Source: Waddliaceae bacterium (GTDB taxonomy: Bacteria; Chlamydiota; Chlamydiia; Chlamydiales; GCA-2709385). From it: a stretch of 64,000 nucleotides of DNA. Made by a program: the position numbers and the translations under genes. The notes beneath the pieces are model-generated. The model was not told the origin of the DNA, did no database searches, and worked only from the letters and a program-made list of their open reading frames with translations. This document shows positions 1 through 8,743 of this stretch, one piece after another. The DNA lies in NCBI GenBank assembly GCA_002709385.1, contig PAQS01000039.1:55761-119760 (forward strand), written 5' to 3'. The number at the start of each line of letters is the position of its first letter. Within the stretch, counting starts at the first letter, position 1.

Positions 1-330
1 CAAGAGTCACTTTTATAATTATAACTTAGACTTTTATTCTGACTTTTTAATAATTTTTCAGAAGACCTTTTCTTGAATCGCGTTTTATTAGATTTTCTTT
101 CCATATTAGATAAATTGCGAAAATTGTAATTATCATAATAAGAATTCAAAGAAGAAGTAGATAACTTATAGTCCTTCATCAAACAGACCGTTTTTTTTAA
201 TAAAACCTACCCATAAAATAAACAAAGAAAATAAATATAATGTGAAATTTGTGTGAACTTTAAATAAAACAAAACAACAAAATATTTACTTGTTGTTTAC
301 ATCTCCTTAATATATAATCATTTCTTCAGC

Positions 331-359
331 TTGAATACCAAATCATCCGATTCTATAAT
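331..359 (+). promoter_or_regulatory. sigma70-type promoter candidate for the 538 gene
   Basis: TTGAAT at 331-336 and a perfect TATAAT at 354-359 are separated by 17 bases, the optimal housekeeping spacing. Transcription would begin near 366 and leave a leader of about 170 bases before the ATG at 538. The remaining sequence from 1 to 330 is very AT-rich and holds no gene, repeat or RNA that I can recognise. Confidence 0.55.
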
Positions 360-449
360 GACTAGTTTATTACTACATTTTTGAACTGGAAGATTATGTT
401 TTATTAACTTTTTCCGTTTGAGAATAGGTATCAAATAGGAGAGGGTTAC

Positions 450-494
450 ATGAGTTTGAGATAGACCGATGAAAACAGTAGATTTTCATATCGG
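450..494 (+). promoter_or_regulatory. leader with tiny uORF and hairpin
   Basis: A purine-rich Shine-Dalgarno-like run (AGGAGAGGG, 437-445) precedes a four-codon reading frame, Met-Ser-Leu-Arg-stop, at 450-464. Directly after it comes an inverted repeat: CCGAT/GAAAA at 466-475 pairs with TTTTC/ATCGG at 483-494 with a two-base bulge. The arrangement resembles a leader peptide plus hairpin upstream of the 538 gene, but no alternative terminator structure is visible. Regulation is therefore only a possibility. Confidence 0.25.
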
Positions 495-537
495 CTCAAG
501 CTCGCTTGTGCCCTTTTAGAAGAAGCAGAGGAATTGT

Positions 538-1944
538 ATGCACCTTACGACTAGTAAGAAAACGAAGATCTGCTTAGCAGATTATGACTTTCAGAAAGAC
601 ATTCGCAATCGTCTTCTAATGGCGCAGTTAACAGCGTTTGACCTTGAGGTTTTGCAGGAGATTCTATCCAGCTCGCTAACAGTCCCTTTATCTTCTCTCA
701 TTGATTATTTAGATTGCAGCGCGTCTGATTTAGACCTGAGCTTAGAAAAGCTCAGTCAGTCTGGTCTATTTTTTCGAGAAGGAGATAAACTTATTGTCGA
801 CAAAGAAACACGAAAATATTTCGATTTTCACGCGGAAAAGTTTGAAAGTCGATTTAAACCGGACATGGAATATTTCCAAGGACTACTACATCAAGTTCCT
901 ATACATGTATTGCCTACTTGGTATGCAATACCTCGTACTTCAGATAGTATTTTTCAATCTATTATCGAAAAATTTCTTTTCACCCCAAAAGTATACCGAG
1001 AGTATTTAAACGAGTTACAATATGAAGACTCTACTCTCGAAGAAATGATTCAAGACATTCATCAATCTCCAAATCAAGAGATTCGCAGTGATGTCTTAGC
1101 TGAAAAATACGGCTTAAGCACCGAACAACTTGCAGAAACTCTTATTTATCTAGAGTACTCTCTCGTTGCTAGTGCCTCTTACCGTTTGGAAGGCGACCGT
1201 TATGTAGAGGTTGTCACTCCTTTTCACGAATGGCAACAGTATTTACGTTTCCTAGAAGAAACAAGTAGATCGAACATTGAAGACGAAGCAAACATTGAAC
1301 CAGTACAAAGTGGTGACTTTGCTTTTGTTAGAGATATGACCCTTCTACTTGAAACCTTTCAAAACACAGAAATTACAGAAGAAGAACTCAATGGCGATAG
1401 CAATGCTTTATCTAAAAATCTAGAAAAAGGTGTTGCCGCTTTTCATATTCTTCAACAAAAAACCTTTCAAAAAATTATCCAAACTCTGTTTGCCTTAAGA
1501 TTTATCGAAATTATTGATGGGATTGTACATCCAAGCGAATCCGCTGAACACTGGTTAAGTATGGTTCTCGAGGACAAAGCAATTTTTCTTTATCGCCATC
1601 ATTCATCGAGTACAGGTGATCGCTATCAATTATCAGCGGCTGATCGTTATATTCGCCGTATAGAACGAGGACTACGTCGTGTCTTAAATCAGGGTTGGGT
1701 TTTATTTGATGATTTCATGAAAGGCTTTAGTGAAGCTGTGGGGTCGGCAGAAAAGATCTCTCTTCAACAAGAAGGGCGTCAATGGAGCTACAAACTTCCA
1801 GAATACTCTGAAAGCGACCGCGCGTTTATTCGCACTGTAGTCATGGAACGTTTCTTTGAAGTTGGTTTTATAGAGCTTGGGAATTATGAAGGGCAAGACT
1901 GTTTTCGTCTCAGCACCTTCGGAATGCTTGCGCTACAAGACTAA
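538..1944 (+). CDS. conserved-looking helical protein, possible winged-helix
   Basis: I do not recognise this 468-residue soluble protein. The N-terminal part (about residues 30-90) reads like a winged-helix module: a helix with LEVLQEIL, then a turn, then SLEKLSQSGLFFREGDKLIVD, which looks like a recognition helix followed by a hairpin wing. A second similar stretch lies near residues 180-225 (DVLAEKYGLSTEQLAETLIYLE). No signal peptide or membrane segment is seen. The start is the ATG preceded by an AGAGGA-type ribosome site; a promoter lies about 180 bases upstream. It is monocistronic and convergent with recF. A DNA-binding or structural role in chromosome maintenance would fit its neighbours but is inference. 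Confidence 0.75.
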   Translation: MHLTTSKKTKICLADYDFQKDIRNRLLMAQLTAFDLEVLQEILSSSLTVPLSSLIDYLDCSASDLDLSLEKLSQSGLFFREGDKLIVDKETRKYFDFHAEKFESRFKPDMEYFQGLLHQVPIHVLPTWYAIPRTSDSIFQSIIEKFLFTPKVYREYLNELQYEDSTLEEMIQDIHQSPNQEIRSDVLAEKYGLSTEQLAETLIYLEYSLVASASYRLEGDRYVEVVTPFHEWQQYLRFLEETSRSNIEDEANIEPVQSGDFAFVRDMTLLLETFQNTEITEEELNGDSNALSKNLEKGVAAFHILQQKTFQKIIQTLFALRFIEIIDGIVHPSESAEHWLSMVLEDKAIFLYRHHSSSTGDRYQLSAADRYIRRIERGLRRVLNQGWVLFDDFMKGFSEAVGSAEKISLQQEGRQWSYKLPEYSESDRAFIRTVVMERFFEVGFIELGNYEGQDCFRLSTFGMLALQD

Positions 1945-1953
1945 ATACTATTC

Positions 1954-1995
1954 ATTAGATTGATAGGTGTATTAAAAAATACCTATCAATCTAAT
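1954..1995. terminator. bidirectional hairpin between convergent genes
   Basis: A perfect 15-bp inverted repeat (ATTAGATTGATAGGT at 1954-1968, complement at 1981-1995) with a 12-base AT-rich loop lies between the stop of the 538 gene and the end of recF. Neither side has a long U-tract, so it may act as a terminator or as a 3'-end stabiliser for both transcripts. Confidence 0.5.
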
Positions 1996-2071
1996 ATAAA
2001 CTTTGATCTTTTATTTCAAAGCGGTGAAGCAAAGAAACTACGGCACGTTTTATTCTGAAAAAACAGTGAAT

Positions 2072-3178
2072 TTAACAATTAGTATAAATCTCTTCTTGCA
2101 CAATTTCACCAGACTCTACAGCAAAAAAGCAGGACTCTGTCGTATCAAACAAATGCTGATCGAGTCGGGGCAAAGAAATGAATACCTGCCCTAACTTCCC
2201 CAACTCTGCAAGCAACGCTTTTTTACGGGTATTATCTAAACTAATACCCACATCATCTACAATCATCAAAGGTAACTCTTCGGATCGGCCAGAAAGCAAA
2301 TACCACTCCGCTAAACGTAATGCAGCTACCACACAATGCTGCTGCCCTTCACTTGCAAAATAACGAGCATCTCTTCCTTGAATAAAAACCTGCACATCAT
2401 CTCTATGCGGTCCAATAGAACTGGAACCAAACGTTAAATCTTTCTGTCTTGTTCGCTGTAATTGCTCCAAATAAACACAAGACAGCTTCTCTTCACTTAA
2501 TTGAGGATCAACAACCGTTTTATAGCGTAATTCAAGAGAATCTTTCGACGCACTCAGACAACAATTGATTCGTTCCGCTTCTTTTCCCAATAACTCAAGA
2601 GCAGTCGCTCTTTGTGCAAACAAATAAGCTGCAGCAACCGCCATTTGCTCTTCCCAAACTTCTATGCCCATTACATATTTTTGCTTGAGCAAGTGGTTTC
2701 TTTGCCGCAATGCGCGAAAGTAACGAGTTAGGTGATGAAGATAAAGAGGATCCGATTGTGATAATTGCAAATCAAGAAAATGACGGCGATGTTGCGGCGT
2801 TCCTTTAATCAACTGTAAATCTAAAGGAGCCAAAAGCGCCCCCTGCAAAATACCCACCAAAGCAGATAAAGAAGATAAATTGGTGCTATTATGCCACAAA
2901 CGCCTTTGCTTTCCATCAGCTACATATCTCAACGTTTGTTCAACACCATATTTGACAAAATCAATTTCTACAGAAAAATATTGTTCATTTTCGCCAATAA
3001 GATCTTTTAACTGAGACGTTCGAAAAGATCTGCCCGAAATAAGCAAAAACAAAGACTCTAAAAGATTTGTTTTGCCTTGTGCGTTGGCGCCATATACACA
3101 ATTGACTCCATCACAAAACGATAAGGACAAACTTTTATAGTTTCTAAAATTTTTTAGTCGAAGAGAATTGACGATCAT
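2072..3178 (-). CDS. recF: RecF recombination mediator ATPase
   Basis: RecF is an SMC-like ATPase that, with RecO and RecR, loads RecA at single-strand gaps behind stalled forks. The 368-residue length is typical. The Walker A motif is at residues 30-37 (GANAQGKT). The signature region near residue 275 reads SEGQQHCVVAALRLAEW. Walker B is LPLMIVDD, ending near residue 309, and is followed by a D-loop (SLDN). The gene follows dnaN on the same strand, a classic pairing, but a strong terminator separates the two and no good Shine-Dalgarno precedes the ATG. Translation and transcription are therefore probably low or depend on readthrough. Confidence 0.95.
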   Translation of the reverse strand: MIVNSLRLKNFRNYKSLSLSFCDGVNCVYGANAQGKTNLLESLFLLISGRSFRTSQLKDLIGENEQYFSVEIDFVKYGVEQTLRYVADGKQRRLWHNSTNLSSLSALVGILQGALLAPLDLQLIKGTPQHRRHFLDLQLSQSDPLYLHHLTRYFRALRQRNHLLKQKYVMGIEVWEEQMAVAAAYLFAQRATALELLGKEAERINCCLSASKDSLELRYKTVVDPQLSEEKLSCVYLEQLQRTRQKDLTFGSSSIGPHRDDVQVFIQGRDARYFASEGQQHCVVAALRLAEWYLLSGRSEELPLMIVDDVGISLDNTRKKALLAELGKLGQVFISLPRLDQHLFDTTESCFFAVESGEIVQEEIYTNC

Positions 3179-3196
3179 ACGTGAGAAATCAAGCCA

Positions 3197-3226
3197 AATA
3201 AAAAAACCCCTCTAAAAAGAGGGGTT
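3197..3226 (-). terminator. intrinsic terminator between dnaN and recF
   Basis: On the minus strand a 9-bp stem (AACCCCTCT pairing with AGAGGGGTT around an AAAA loop on the plus strand, 3205-3226) is followed by a run of seven T residues. It lies 17 bases after the dnaN stop and about 20 bases before the recF start. Confidence 0.8.
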
Positions 3227-3242
3227 ACTGAGTTTTTATGTG

Positions 3243-4349
3243 CTATTCTGCACTCAAACGCATAGGCATAATCACAAATAACGAATCTTCTGCGCTATTA
3301 TCTGTAACAACACCAGGATTATAAGAATCAGTGATTCCTATCGCCACTGTTTCACACTTACTGTGGCGAAGAATATCCAAAAAGAACGTTGGATTAAAAG
3401 CGATATCTAGCTTAGGTCCGTGATAATTTACAGGCATACTCACCTTTCCATCACCCACTTCCATATTGTTCGCTGTTAAAAACAACTCACTATCTTGGAA
3501 AGTGAAACGTACAGAATGGTTATTATCTACAGTAAATAAGGCGATCTGGCGGAGTAAGCTCGCTAACTCTTCACGATGTAAATCAACACGAACATCAGAA
3601 TCTTCTGGAATTACCCTGTTAAAATCTGGGTAATCACCCGAAAGCAACTTAGTGATCACAATCGTGTCATCACTCTCCACAGCAATCTTATCTGACATAA
3701 GATAAACCGTTGCTTCACCTTCTTCTGTCAATCCTTTGAAAATTTCATCTACAGCTTTCAAAGGAATCACATAATCCGCAGTAAATGACGAATCAAGAGC
3801 TACCGATAACGCAGACTTAGAAAGACGCTTACCATCCGTCCCTACAAACGTCGCTCCACCATTAGCAACCTGCATCAAAACGCCAGTCAAAACATAACGA
3901 TTATCTTCACGAGACACAGCAAACGAAGTACGGAAAAGAACTTCACGTAATTTCTCTTGAGAAATCTTAAACTTCGTTGAACCTTCTAAATCCGGTAAAG
4001 CAGGAAACTCACTACGACTCATCCCATGCAAACGGAAAACCGAAGAACCCGCACGAATTTCAGTGATTTCATTGCTTCCAGTGGAAACTTCTATGTTCGC
4101 TGCCGTCAGCTCTCGAACTAACTGAAATACTCTTTTAGCAGGTAGAGTTGTCGCTCCTTCCTGTTCAATTTTTGCAGGGGCAAAACAACGAATCCCAACA
4201 GTTAAATCTGTCGCTGTCAATATAATCTCACCGTTGGCTGCTTCCAACAAGAAATTTGACAAAATGGGAATGGGCGCCTTTTGTGCAACCACATTTTGTA
4301 TTGTCCCAATCAGTTTTACTAATTCAGCTTTCGAAATTACAAACTTCAT
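3243..4349 (-). CDS. dnaN: DNA polymerase III beta sliding clamp
   Basis: The beta clamp forms a dimeric ring on DNA that tethers the replicative polymerase and repair partners. The 368 residues match the family length. The sequence opens with the characteristic MKFVISKAELVKLIGTIQNV, has the conserved first-domain run ILSNFLLEA...LTATDLTVG, and ends in the conserved C-terminal MPMRL that forms part of the partner-binding pocket. Three repeated clamp domains fit the length. A promoter candidate lies about 210 bases upstream on the minus strand and a strong terminator follows. dnaA is not in the window, so no replication origin is implied by this gene. Confidence 0.97.
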   Translation of the reverse strand: MKFVISKAELVKLIGTIQNVVAQKAPIPILSNFLLEAANGEIILTATDLTVGIRCFAPAKIEQEGATTLPAKRVFQLVRELTAANIEVSTGSNEITEIRAGSSVFRLHGMSRSEFPALPDLEGSTKFKISQEKLREVLFRTSFAVSREDNRYVLTGVLMQVANGGATFVGTDGKRLSKSALSVALDSSFTADYVIPLKAVDEIFKGLTEEGEATVYLMSDKIAVESDDTIVITKLLSGDYPDFNRVIPEDSDVRVDLHREELASLLRQIALFTVDNNHSVRFTFQDSELFLTANNMEVGDGKVSMPVNYHGPKLDIAFNPTFFLDILRHSKCETVAIGITDSYNPGVVTDNSAEDSLFVIMPMRLSAE

Positions 4350-4559
4350 AGTTCCCTCTCAGGCAAGAATCTGCTTTAAGATTCCTTACCTGCCATACTA
4401 TTTAAGAAATCCAGCATTGAACCTCAATCTGGCTCATATATAACTTGGTCTTTCAAACCGACATAGAATGATAACAAATCCAGCCTATAAGAACCAATGC
4501 AAAGACTTTTTGATTTGATATCTATTGTGTCTCGTATAAGAGTCTGACTTTGGACGCTT

Positions 4560-4588
4560 ACCATAGCTAAAAATTCTTCAATTGTCAA
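4560..4588 (-). promoter_or_regulatory. promoter candidate for dnaN
   Basis: On the minus strand a perfect TTGACA (plus-strand TGTCAA, 4583-4588) is followed after 17 bases by TATGGT (4560-4565). The implied start near 4553 leaves a leader of about 200 bases. The surrounding gap 4350-4702 separates the divergent dnaN and smpB genes and shows no other gene. Confidence 0.5.
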
Positions 4589-4702
4589 GATGGAATTTTA
4601 AGGTAAACAGTGTTCTATTTAAGCCTAGAACAAAGATAGCCAGAAATCTACGATGATCATTATACTAGGATGCAATATTTCTTAGTAAAAAAATGTATAG
4701 CC

Positions 4703-5161
4703 ATGGCCAAAACCAATAGCGATCTATGTAAAAACAGAAGAGCATTCCACGATTATGAGGTTCTTGAGGACTTCGAAGGCGGTCTTGTACTCAAAGGTAC
4801 AGAAGTCAAATCCCTCAGAGATCACGGTGGAAGCTTGCAAGAATCTTACATCAAAGCAATTAAAGGAGAAATCTGGCTTGTAGGTGCATCTATTGCTCCT
4901 TATAAGTTCGGAAATATCCATAATCATGAAGAGCGTCGCGACCGAAAAATTTTACTCCACAAAAAAGAAATCGAAAAACTACAAAGAATGACGCAAGAAA
5001 AAGGGCTTACCATGGTTCCTTTAGCAATCTACCTCAATAAAAGAGGGAAAATTAAATTAAAATTCGCCATTGCTCGGGGTAAAAAACTTTACGATAAAAG
5101 ACAAGCAATCAAAGGTCGCGAAGAAAAAAGAGCAATCGATCGCGCATTAAAAAATTACTAA
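4703..5161 (+). CDS. smpB: SsrA-binding protein SmpB
   Basis: SmpB binds the tRNA-like end of tmRNA and delivers it to stalled ribosomes for trans-translation. The family signature is complete: NRRAFHDYEVLEDFEGGL followed by LKGTEVKSLR, a central oligonucleotide-binding barrel, and a basic tail (KKLYDKRQAIKGREEKRAIDRAL) that enters the mRNA channel. I chose the ATG at 4703 (152 residues), because family members begin a few residues before the NR(K/R)A motif. An in-frame ATG at 4670 would add eleven unlikely residues. rlmH follows after 9 bases, suggesting cotranscription. The tmRNA gene itself is not in the window. Confidence 0.95.
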   Translation: MAKTNSDLCKNRRAFHDYEVLEDFEGGLVLKGTEVKSLRDHGGSLQESYIKAIKGEIWLVGASIAPYKFGNIHNHEERRDRKILLHKKEIEKLQRMTQEKGLTMVPLAIYLNKRGKIKLKFAIARGKKLYDKRQAIKGREEKRAIDRALKNY

Positions 5162-5170
5162 AGACCTGCC

Positions 5171-5593
5171 GTGCTTAAAATCAAAATTATTTTAGTTGGA
5201 CGTACCAAAGAAGCTTGGCTAGAAAACGCCGTGCAAGATTACGTTAAACGCTTAAGTTCTTCTACTTCCATTGAGTGGCTTGTTTTAAAAACAAACGAGC
5301 AACTCATAAAGCAAATCGATAAAGAACGCTCTATTCTTTGTTTAGATCCTTTAGGAGAAAAGGTAAATAGCGAGCGTTTTTGTACACTACTTTTTCAACA
5401 ACTAGAAACAGGTGGATCCAGAGTAACTTTTGTGATTGGTGGGGCAGAGGGCTTACCCGATCAAATAAGAAAAAAACATACTTTGATCAGCTTGTCTCCC
5501 CTCACTTTTACTCATCAAATTGCCCGCCTAATTTTAATTGAACAGATCTACCGAGCTTTTGAAATTAGAAAAGGTACTGGATATCATAAATAA
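5171..5593 (+). CDS. rlmH: 23S rRNA pseudouridine-1915 N3-methyltransferase RlmH
   Basis: RlmH is a SPOUT-class methyltransferase that uses S-adenosylmethionine to modify pseudouridine 1915 in helix 69 of 23S rRNA after 70S assembly. The 140-residue length is slightly short of the usual 155. Diagnostic elements are present: an N-terminal strand IKIILVGRTKE, the SAM-binding knot with FVIGGAEGLP, and the C-terminal LILIEQIYRAFEIRKGTGYHK-type ending. The start codon is GTG, 9 bases after the smpB stop, so the two ribosome-related genes probably form one transcript. Confidence 0.94.
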   Translation: MLKIKIILVGRTKEAWLENAVQDYVKRLSSSTSIEWLVLKTNEQLIKQIDKERSILCLDPLGEKVNSERFCTLLFQQLETGGSRVTFVIGGAEGLPDQIRKKHTLISLSPLTFTHQIARLILIEQIYRAFEIRKGTGYHK

Positions 5594-5596
5594 TTC

Positions 5597-5627
5597 CCCC
5601 CAATTGCCGATTAGATAGCCTTGGGGG
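5597..5627. terminator. G/C-rich hairpin between convergent genes
   Basis: CCCCCAA (5597-5603) and TTGGGGG (5621-5627) can pair with a 17-base loop. The hairpin sits between the stops of rlmH and the minus-strand membrane protein. T-runs are weak on both sides. Confidence 0.45.
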
Positions 5628-5642
5628 AGAAATAAGAAAAAC

Positions 5643-6107
5643 TTAAGCCTGGCTCAGCGCTCGAGCTGTACGAAAATATAGAATAGACCCGTAAATGAGT
5701 GCTGCGCCTACAGCGATATCAATAAAGCCACGCATATCGATAGGAACACCTAAAAAATTCATCCCCATTCCAATTCCCATCATCACTGCAATTAAAATGA
5801 GATAATTGCGACTAAATAAATCACCTACTTTAGCAGGATTTGCAAGTGACTCTAAATTACGAGCAGCGCGCAAAACAGTTTTTGATAAAACAAATTTTCC
5901 CTTGTAATACCCTAAAACGAGAGCCAAAAGAATCCATATTCCGGCTGCTATATTTTTTCCTAAAAACCCTGTGAGCACAGAAATATAAAGAGCCGACTGC
6001 TCTAAACTGCTAAAAACAAACTCTAAGCCCTTAGGGAAAAGCATACAACCAACCCCTAACCAAATAAGCCCTGAAAGTATCAGTAAATTCGTATGACTAA
6101 AACGCAT
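5643..6107 (-). CDS. small four-helix membrane protein
   Basis: I do not recognise the family of this 154-residue protein. It has four likely membrane helices: about residues 8-25, 34-65 (with the motif GKNIAAGIWILLALVLGYYKGKFVLSK), 101-120 and 127-146. Short basic loops suggest an inner-membrane protein. The ATG is preceded by GGAAGG, a good ribosome site. It is convergent with rlmH and 70 bases downstream of the yjjX-like gene on the same strand, so the two may share a transcript. No catalytic motif is evident. Confidence 0.8.
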   Translation of the reverse strand: MRFSHTNLLILSGLIWLGVGCMLFPKGLEFVFSSLEQSALYISVLTGFLGKNIAAGIWILLALVLGYYKGKFVLSKTVLRAARNLESLANPAKVGDLFSRNYLILIAVMMGIGMGMNFLGVPIDMRGFIDIAVGAALIYGSILYFRTARALSQA

Positions 6108-6176
6108 AAGACCTTCCTTGGGTCAAGATAAAAATCGCTTAAACTATAAAATGGGCAAGCGATTAAAGTCTAATCT

Positions 6177-6695
6177 CTATACAGATTGAATATGAGAAAT
6201 TGCTGCAATCATTGCATCTCGATAGCTACTTTCTCTGGTAATAAGATTTTTAGTCATCAAACCATAAACCCCATTCTTCTTTCCCACATCTGTCGTATTG
6301 AATACGATTCCTGCTGCCTCACCTACACTTTTTCCTTTAGAAACAAGGTGCATGATAGCATCAGGGATTGCGAGACGAATACTTGTTCCCATACCCATCT
6401 TTCCTTTTTGGTTCACAATCACAATCCATGTACAACAAAAGTAAACACCATTTGTTTCTTGTATTCCTCCTTCGATACCTACACTAAAATCTGCATTCGT
6501 AGCTTTTTGTACTGCAAAAGCGCGGTTTCGAGCTCCTAAAATACACTCATCATCACTCATTGGTTGCTCTGCAACACCAGATTCCACTGATAATTCACTA
6601 AAAACAAAGTTTTTTTCACTAGAGAAAAACGATTCAAATGCTGATTTTACAGCATTCACCTTTACTGGATTTTTTGATCCAACTGCAATTTTCAT
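6177..6695 (-). CDS. yjjX: inosine/xanthosine triphosphatase, YjjX family
   Basis: Family members hydrolyse non-canonical purine nucleoside triphosphates (ITP/XTP), keeping deaminated bases out of nucleic acids. The sequence starts MKIAVGSKNPVKVNAVKSAF, the diagnostic SxNPVK motif. It continues with SGVAEQPMSDDEC...GARNRA and GIEGGI, all typical of the family. The 172-residue length matches. The Shine-Dalgarno is weak (AT-rich leader). It shares a cytosolic housecleaning role with Maf further along. Confidence 0.93.
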   Translation of the reverse strand: MKIAVGSKNPVKVNAVKSAFESFFSSEKNFVFSELSVESGVAEQPMSDDECILGARNRAFAVQKATNADFSVGIEGGIQETNGVYFCCTWIVIVNQKGKMGMGTSIRLAIPDAIMHLVSKGKSVGEAAGIVFNTTDVGKKNGVYGLMTKNLITRESSYRDAMIAAISHIQSV

Positions 6696-6749
6696 TTTTA
6701 TTTTATCTGGGTAAAAAAATCATCAAAAGAGAAGCCATGATTCTACTTG

Positions 6750-6797
6750 ATGACTAGATCCGGTTGCAATTGAATATTGATTAGGTAGTCATTGAAG
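6750..6797. repeat. dispersed palindromic repeat, family A (GGATTAGGTAG)
   Basis: ATGACTAGATCC (6750-6761) and GATTAGGTAGTCATTGAAG (6779-6797) are imperfect inverted copies of a half-site found at least eight more times in this window. The copy lies in the 440-base gap between yjjX and the PIN/TRAM gene. That gap otherwise holds an inverted repeat at 7044-7070 (GACT/CTATTT pairing with AAATAG/AGTC) in the leader of the PIN/TRAM gene, and nothing else I can identify. Confidence 0.55.
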
Positions 6798-7136
6798 CTT
6801 ACACAAAAAAACACAGGGTTCGAGACAAGGTTTCTTGAGAGAGAATTTACTCTGCATTCCTTCTCTTATTAACAAAAAAAAATTTACTCATGTAATCCCT
6901 GTGGAAAACAATGATTCACCCTATTAGAATTCATGTAATGGCTATCACTTGACTCGCTATATGTTTCAAGTTTCTAGTCATCAACTTCTAAAAAGATAAT
7001 CTTTGAAGAAGCTTATTACAGGGAAAGGGAGTTTCCTCGATGCGACTCTATTTTTTAAATAGTGAGAGTCCATCAGTAATGGTTTTAGGATAATTAAAGA
7101 AAAAAATTCACAACAGTAAACTAGGAATAATTTCTG

Positions 7137-8246
7137 ATGAATGTAACCACTGCGTTCGCTCGTACTTTTTTTACATTGCTAAGTATTTTATTTATGAGCA
7201 CCTATACCATTTCTATTTTGGGAGAAATGAGTGCCTTATCTTTAACAGTAGGTCTTGGTCTTGGTATACTTACCAGTTTCTTTTTATTGGGTGTTGAGTA
7301 TGCTTTCCGTCGTTTTTCCATACGCGCTCTTAACACCATTACAATTGGGTTATTTGCAGGTTACCTTTTAGGTACAGCAAGTACTTCTGTTTTGGAAGCT
7401 GTATTAAGCTTTGCTCCAAACACAACAGACCCTCAATTGCTTTCCACTGTAAAAACAATTGTTTTCCTTCTTTCTACATATTTAGCCATTACATTAACTA
7501 TTCGCGCTTCAGAAGAGTTCTATATTTCTCTTCCTTTTGTACGCTTCAAAACTTCAGGAAACAACAAAAGAGATCTTATTTTAGATTCTTCAGCTTTATC
7601 TGATCCTCGTTTAATTGACCTTGCTACATCTGGTCTTGTAGACCGTCTTCTAGTGATTCCTCGTTTCATTCTTAATACTCTTTACGCACAAGTAGAACAC
7701 AGTGATGAGGGAATCCGTAACCGTGCTCGTCGTGGTTTAGAAGTCATCAAGAAACTTGAAGCCATGCCAGATTTAAACGTGCGTTTCAACGAAACAGATT
7801 TTCCTGAAATTTCTGAACACACAGGAAAATTGGTGAAACTTGCTCGCCTTACAAACGCTAACCTTATTACTGCTGAGATGAATCAAGTAGAAACATCTGC
7901 TGTGGAAGGTGTAAAAATCATCAACATTAATCGCCTATCTAATGCCTTAAAGCCTCTCACTCAATCTGGTGAAAGCATTACAATTAAAATTCAACGTTAT
8001 GGAAAAGAAGCTCGACAAGGCGTGGGTTATTTAGATGATGGTACTATGGTTGTTGTCAATGGTGGCGGAGACTACATTGGTGAAACCATCAAAGCACAAG
8101 TTCTTTCGGTTAAGCACACAAGTTCTGGTCGCATGATTTTCTGTAACACACGTGAAAGTGCTGCAGCAGCAGGGCAGATTCCAGCTGCAGAGCAAACGGC
8201 AACACGTAGTACAAGCCGTTCAGAGTACACAGGTGTGTCTCGATAA
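7137..8246 (+). CDS. membrane-anchored PIN/TRAM-domain protein
   Basis: The 369-residue protein has four N-terminal membrane helices (about residues 8-28, 33-55, 64-92 and 103-121), then a PIN nuclease-fold domain, then a C-terminal TRAM RNA-binding domain (about 285-340, GYLDDGTMVVVNGGGDYIGE). This is the architecture of YacL-type proteins. The PIN domain begins at LILDSSAL with Asp150. It has a later TAEMN where many family members have an Asp, so nuclease activity is uncertain. An acidic/basic spacer links the domains. acpS starts two bases after the stop, indicating translational coupling. A role in RNA processing at the membrane is inferred from domains only. Confidence 0.9.
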   Translation: MNVTTAFARTFFTLLSILFMSTYTISILGEMSALSLTVGLGLGILTSFFLLGVEYAFRRFSIRALNTITIGLFAGYLLGTASTSVLEAVLSFAPNTTDPQLLSTVKTIVFLLSTYLAITLTIRASEEFYISLPFVRFKTSGNNKRDLILDSSALSDPRLIDLATSGLVDRLLVIPRFILNTLYAQVEHSDEGIRNRARRGLEVIKKLEAMPDLNVRFNETDFPEISEHTGKLVKLARLTNANLITAEMNQVETSAVEGVKIININRLSNALKPLTQSGESITIKIQRYGKEARQGVGYLDDGTMVVVNGGGDYIGETIKAQVLSVKHTSSGRMIFCNTRESAAAAGQIPAAEQTATRSTSRSEYTGVSR

Positions 8247-8248
8247 TT

Positions 8249-8620
8249 ATGGCTATACATGGAGTAGGAACAGATATTGTAGAAATTGAACGAATTCGCC
8301 GTAGCCTTCAGCGACACGGCAAGCGTTTTCAAGAAAAAATCTTTACTCCATCCGAACAGGCTTATTGCAATAAGTACAAAGATAGCGCCCCCAACTATGC
8401 GGGGCGCTTTGCGGCTAAAGAAGCCATATCTAAAGCTTTGGGAACGGGTTTTGGCGAGCACTTATCTTGGTTAGATCTTGAGATTTTACCTAATAATCAA
8501 GGAGCGCCTTGTGTCCACTGGATAAAAGACCTAGCCATTCGATTCAAGAACTACCGATTCCACTTATCAATTAGCCACTCAGAAAACTACGCTGTAGCTA
8601 CAGTGGTTATTGAGATTTAA
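8249..8620 (+). CDS. acpS: holo-[acyl-carrier-protein] synthase
   Basis: AcpS transfers 4'-phosphopantetheine from coenzyme A to a serine of acyl carrier protein, activating fatty acid synthesis. The family motifs are clear: GVGTDIVEI with Mg-binding Asp9, GRFAAKEAISKALGTG with Glu58, and the late SISHSENYAVA. The length of 123 residues is typical. It begins two bases after the PIN/TRAM stop, so it is expressed from that transcript. The family B inverted repeat starts about 20 bases after its stop. Confidence 0.96.
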   Translation: MAIHGVGTDIVEIERIRRSLQRHGKRFQEKIFTPSEQAYCNKYKDSAPNYAGRFAAKEAISKALGTGFGEHLSWLDLEILPNNQGAPCVHWIKDLAIRFKNYRFHLSISHSENYAVATVVIEI

Positions 8621-8640
8621 AGTTATTTCATAATTTAGAA

Positions 8641-8743
8641 AAACGCGGCGAAACGAAAAGAAACGAATTTCCCATCTCTACTTTTCCAGTTCATTTGAAA
8701 CATACTTTTCTCTGCGTCGTAGCCTCTTCACTTCGCCGCGTTT
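8641..8743. repeat. dispersed inverted-repeat element, family B (AAACGCGGCGAA)
   Basis: AAACGCGGCGAA at 8641-8652 is inverted at 8732-8743, enclosing about 80 bases. The right arm belongs to a 35-base unit (8709-8743) that recurs at 24941-24975 and, inverted, at 18050-18084. It occupies most of the gap between acpS and the 8833 gene. Confidence 0.7.

Noticed and set aside
4670..4702. Upstream ATG extending smpB by eleven residues
   Set aside because: SmpB proteins start shortly before the NR(K/R)A motif, and the extra residues do not resemble the family.
6900..6908. A DnaA-box-like sequence (complement TTTTCCACA) in an AT-rich gap
   Set aside because: Only one box was found and dnaA is absent; this is not enough for a replication origin.
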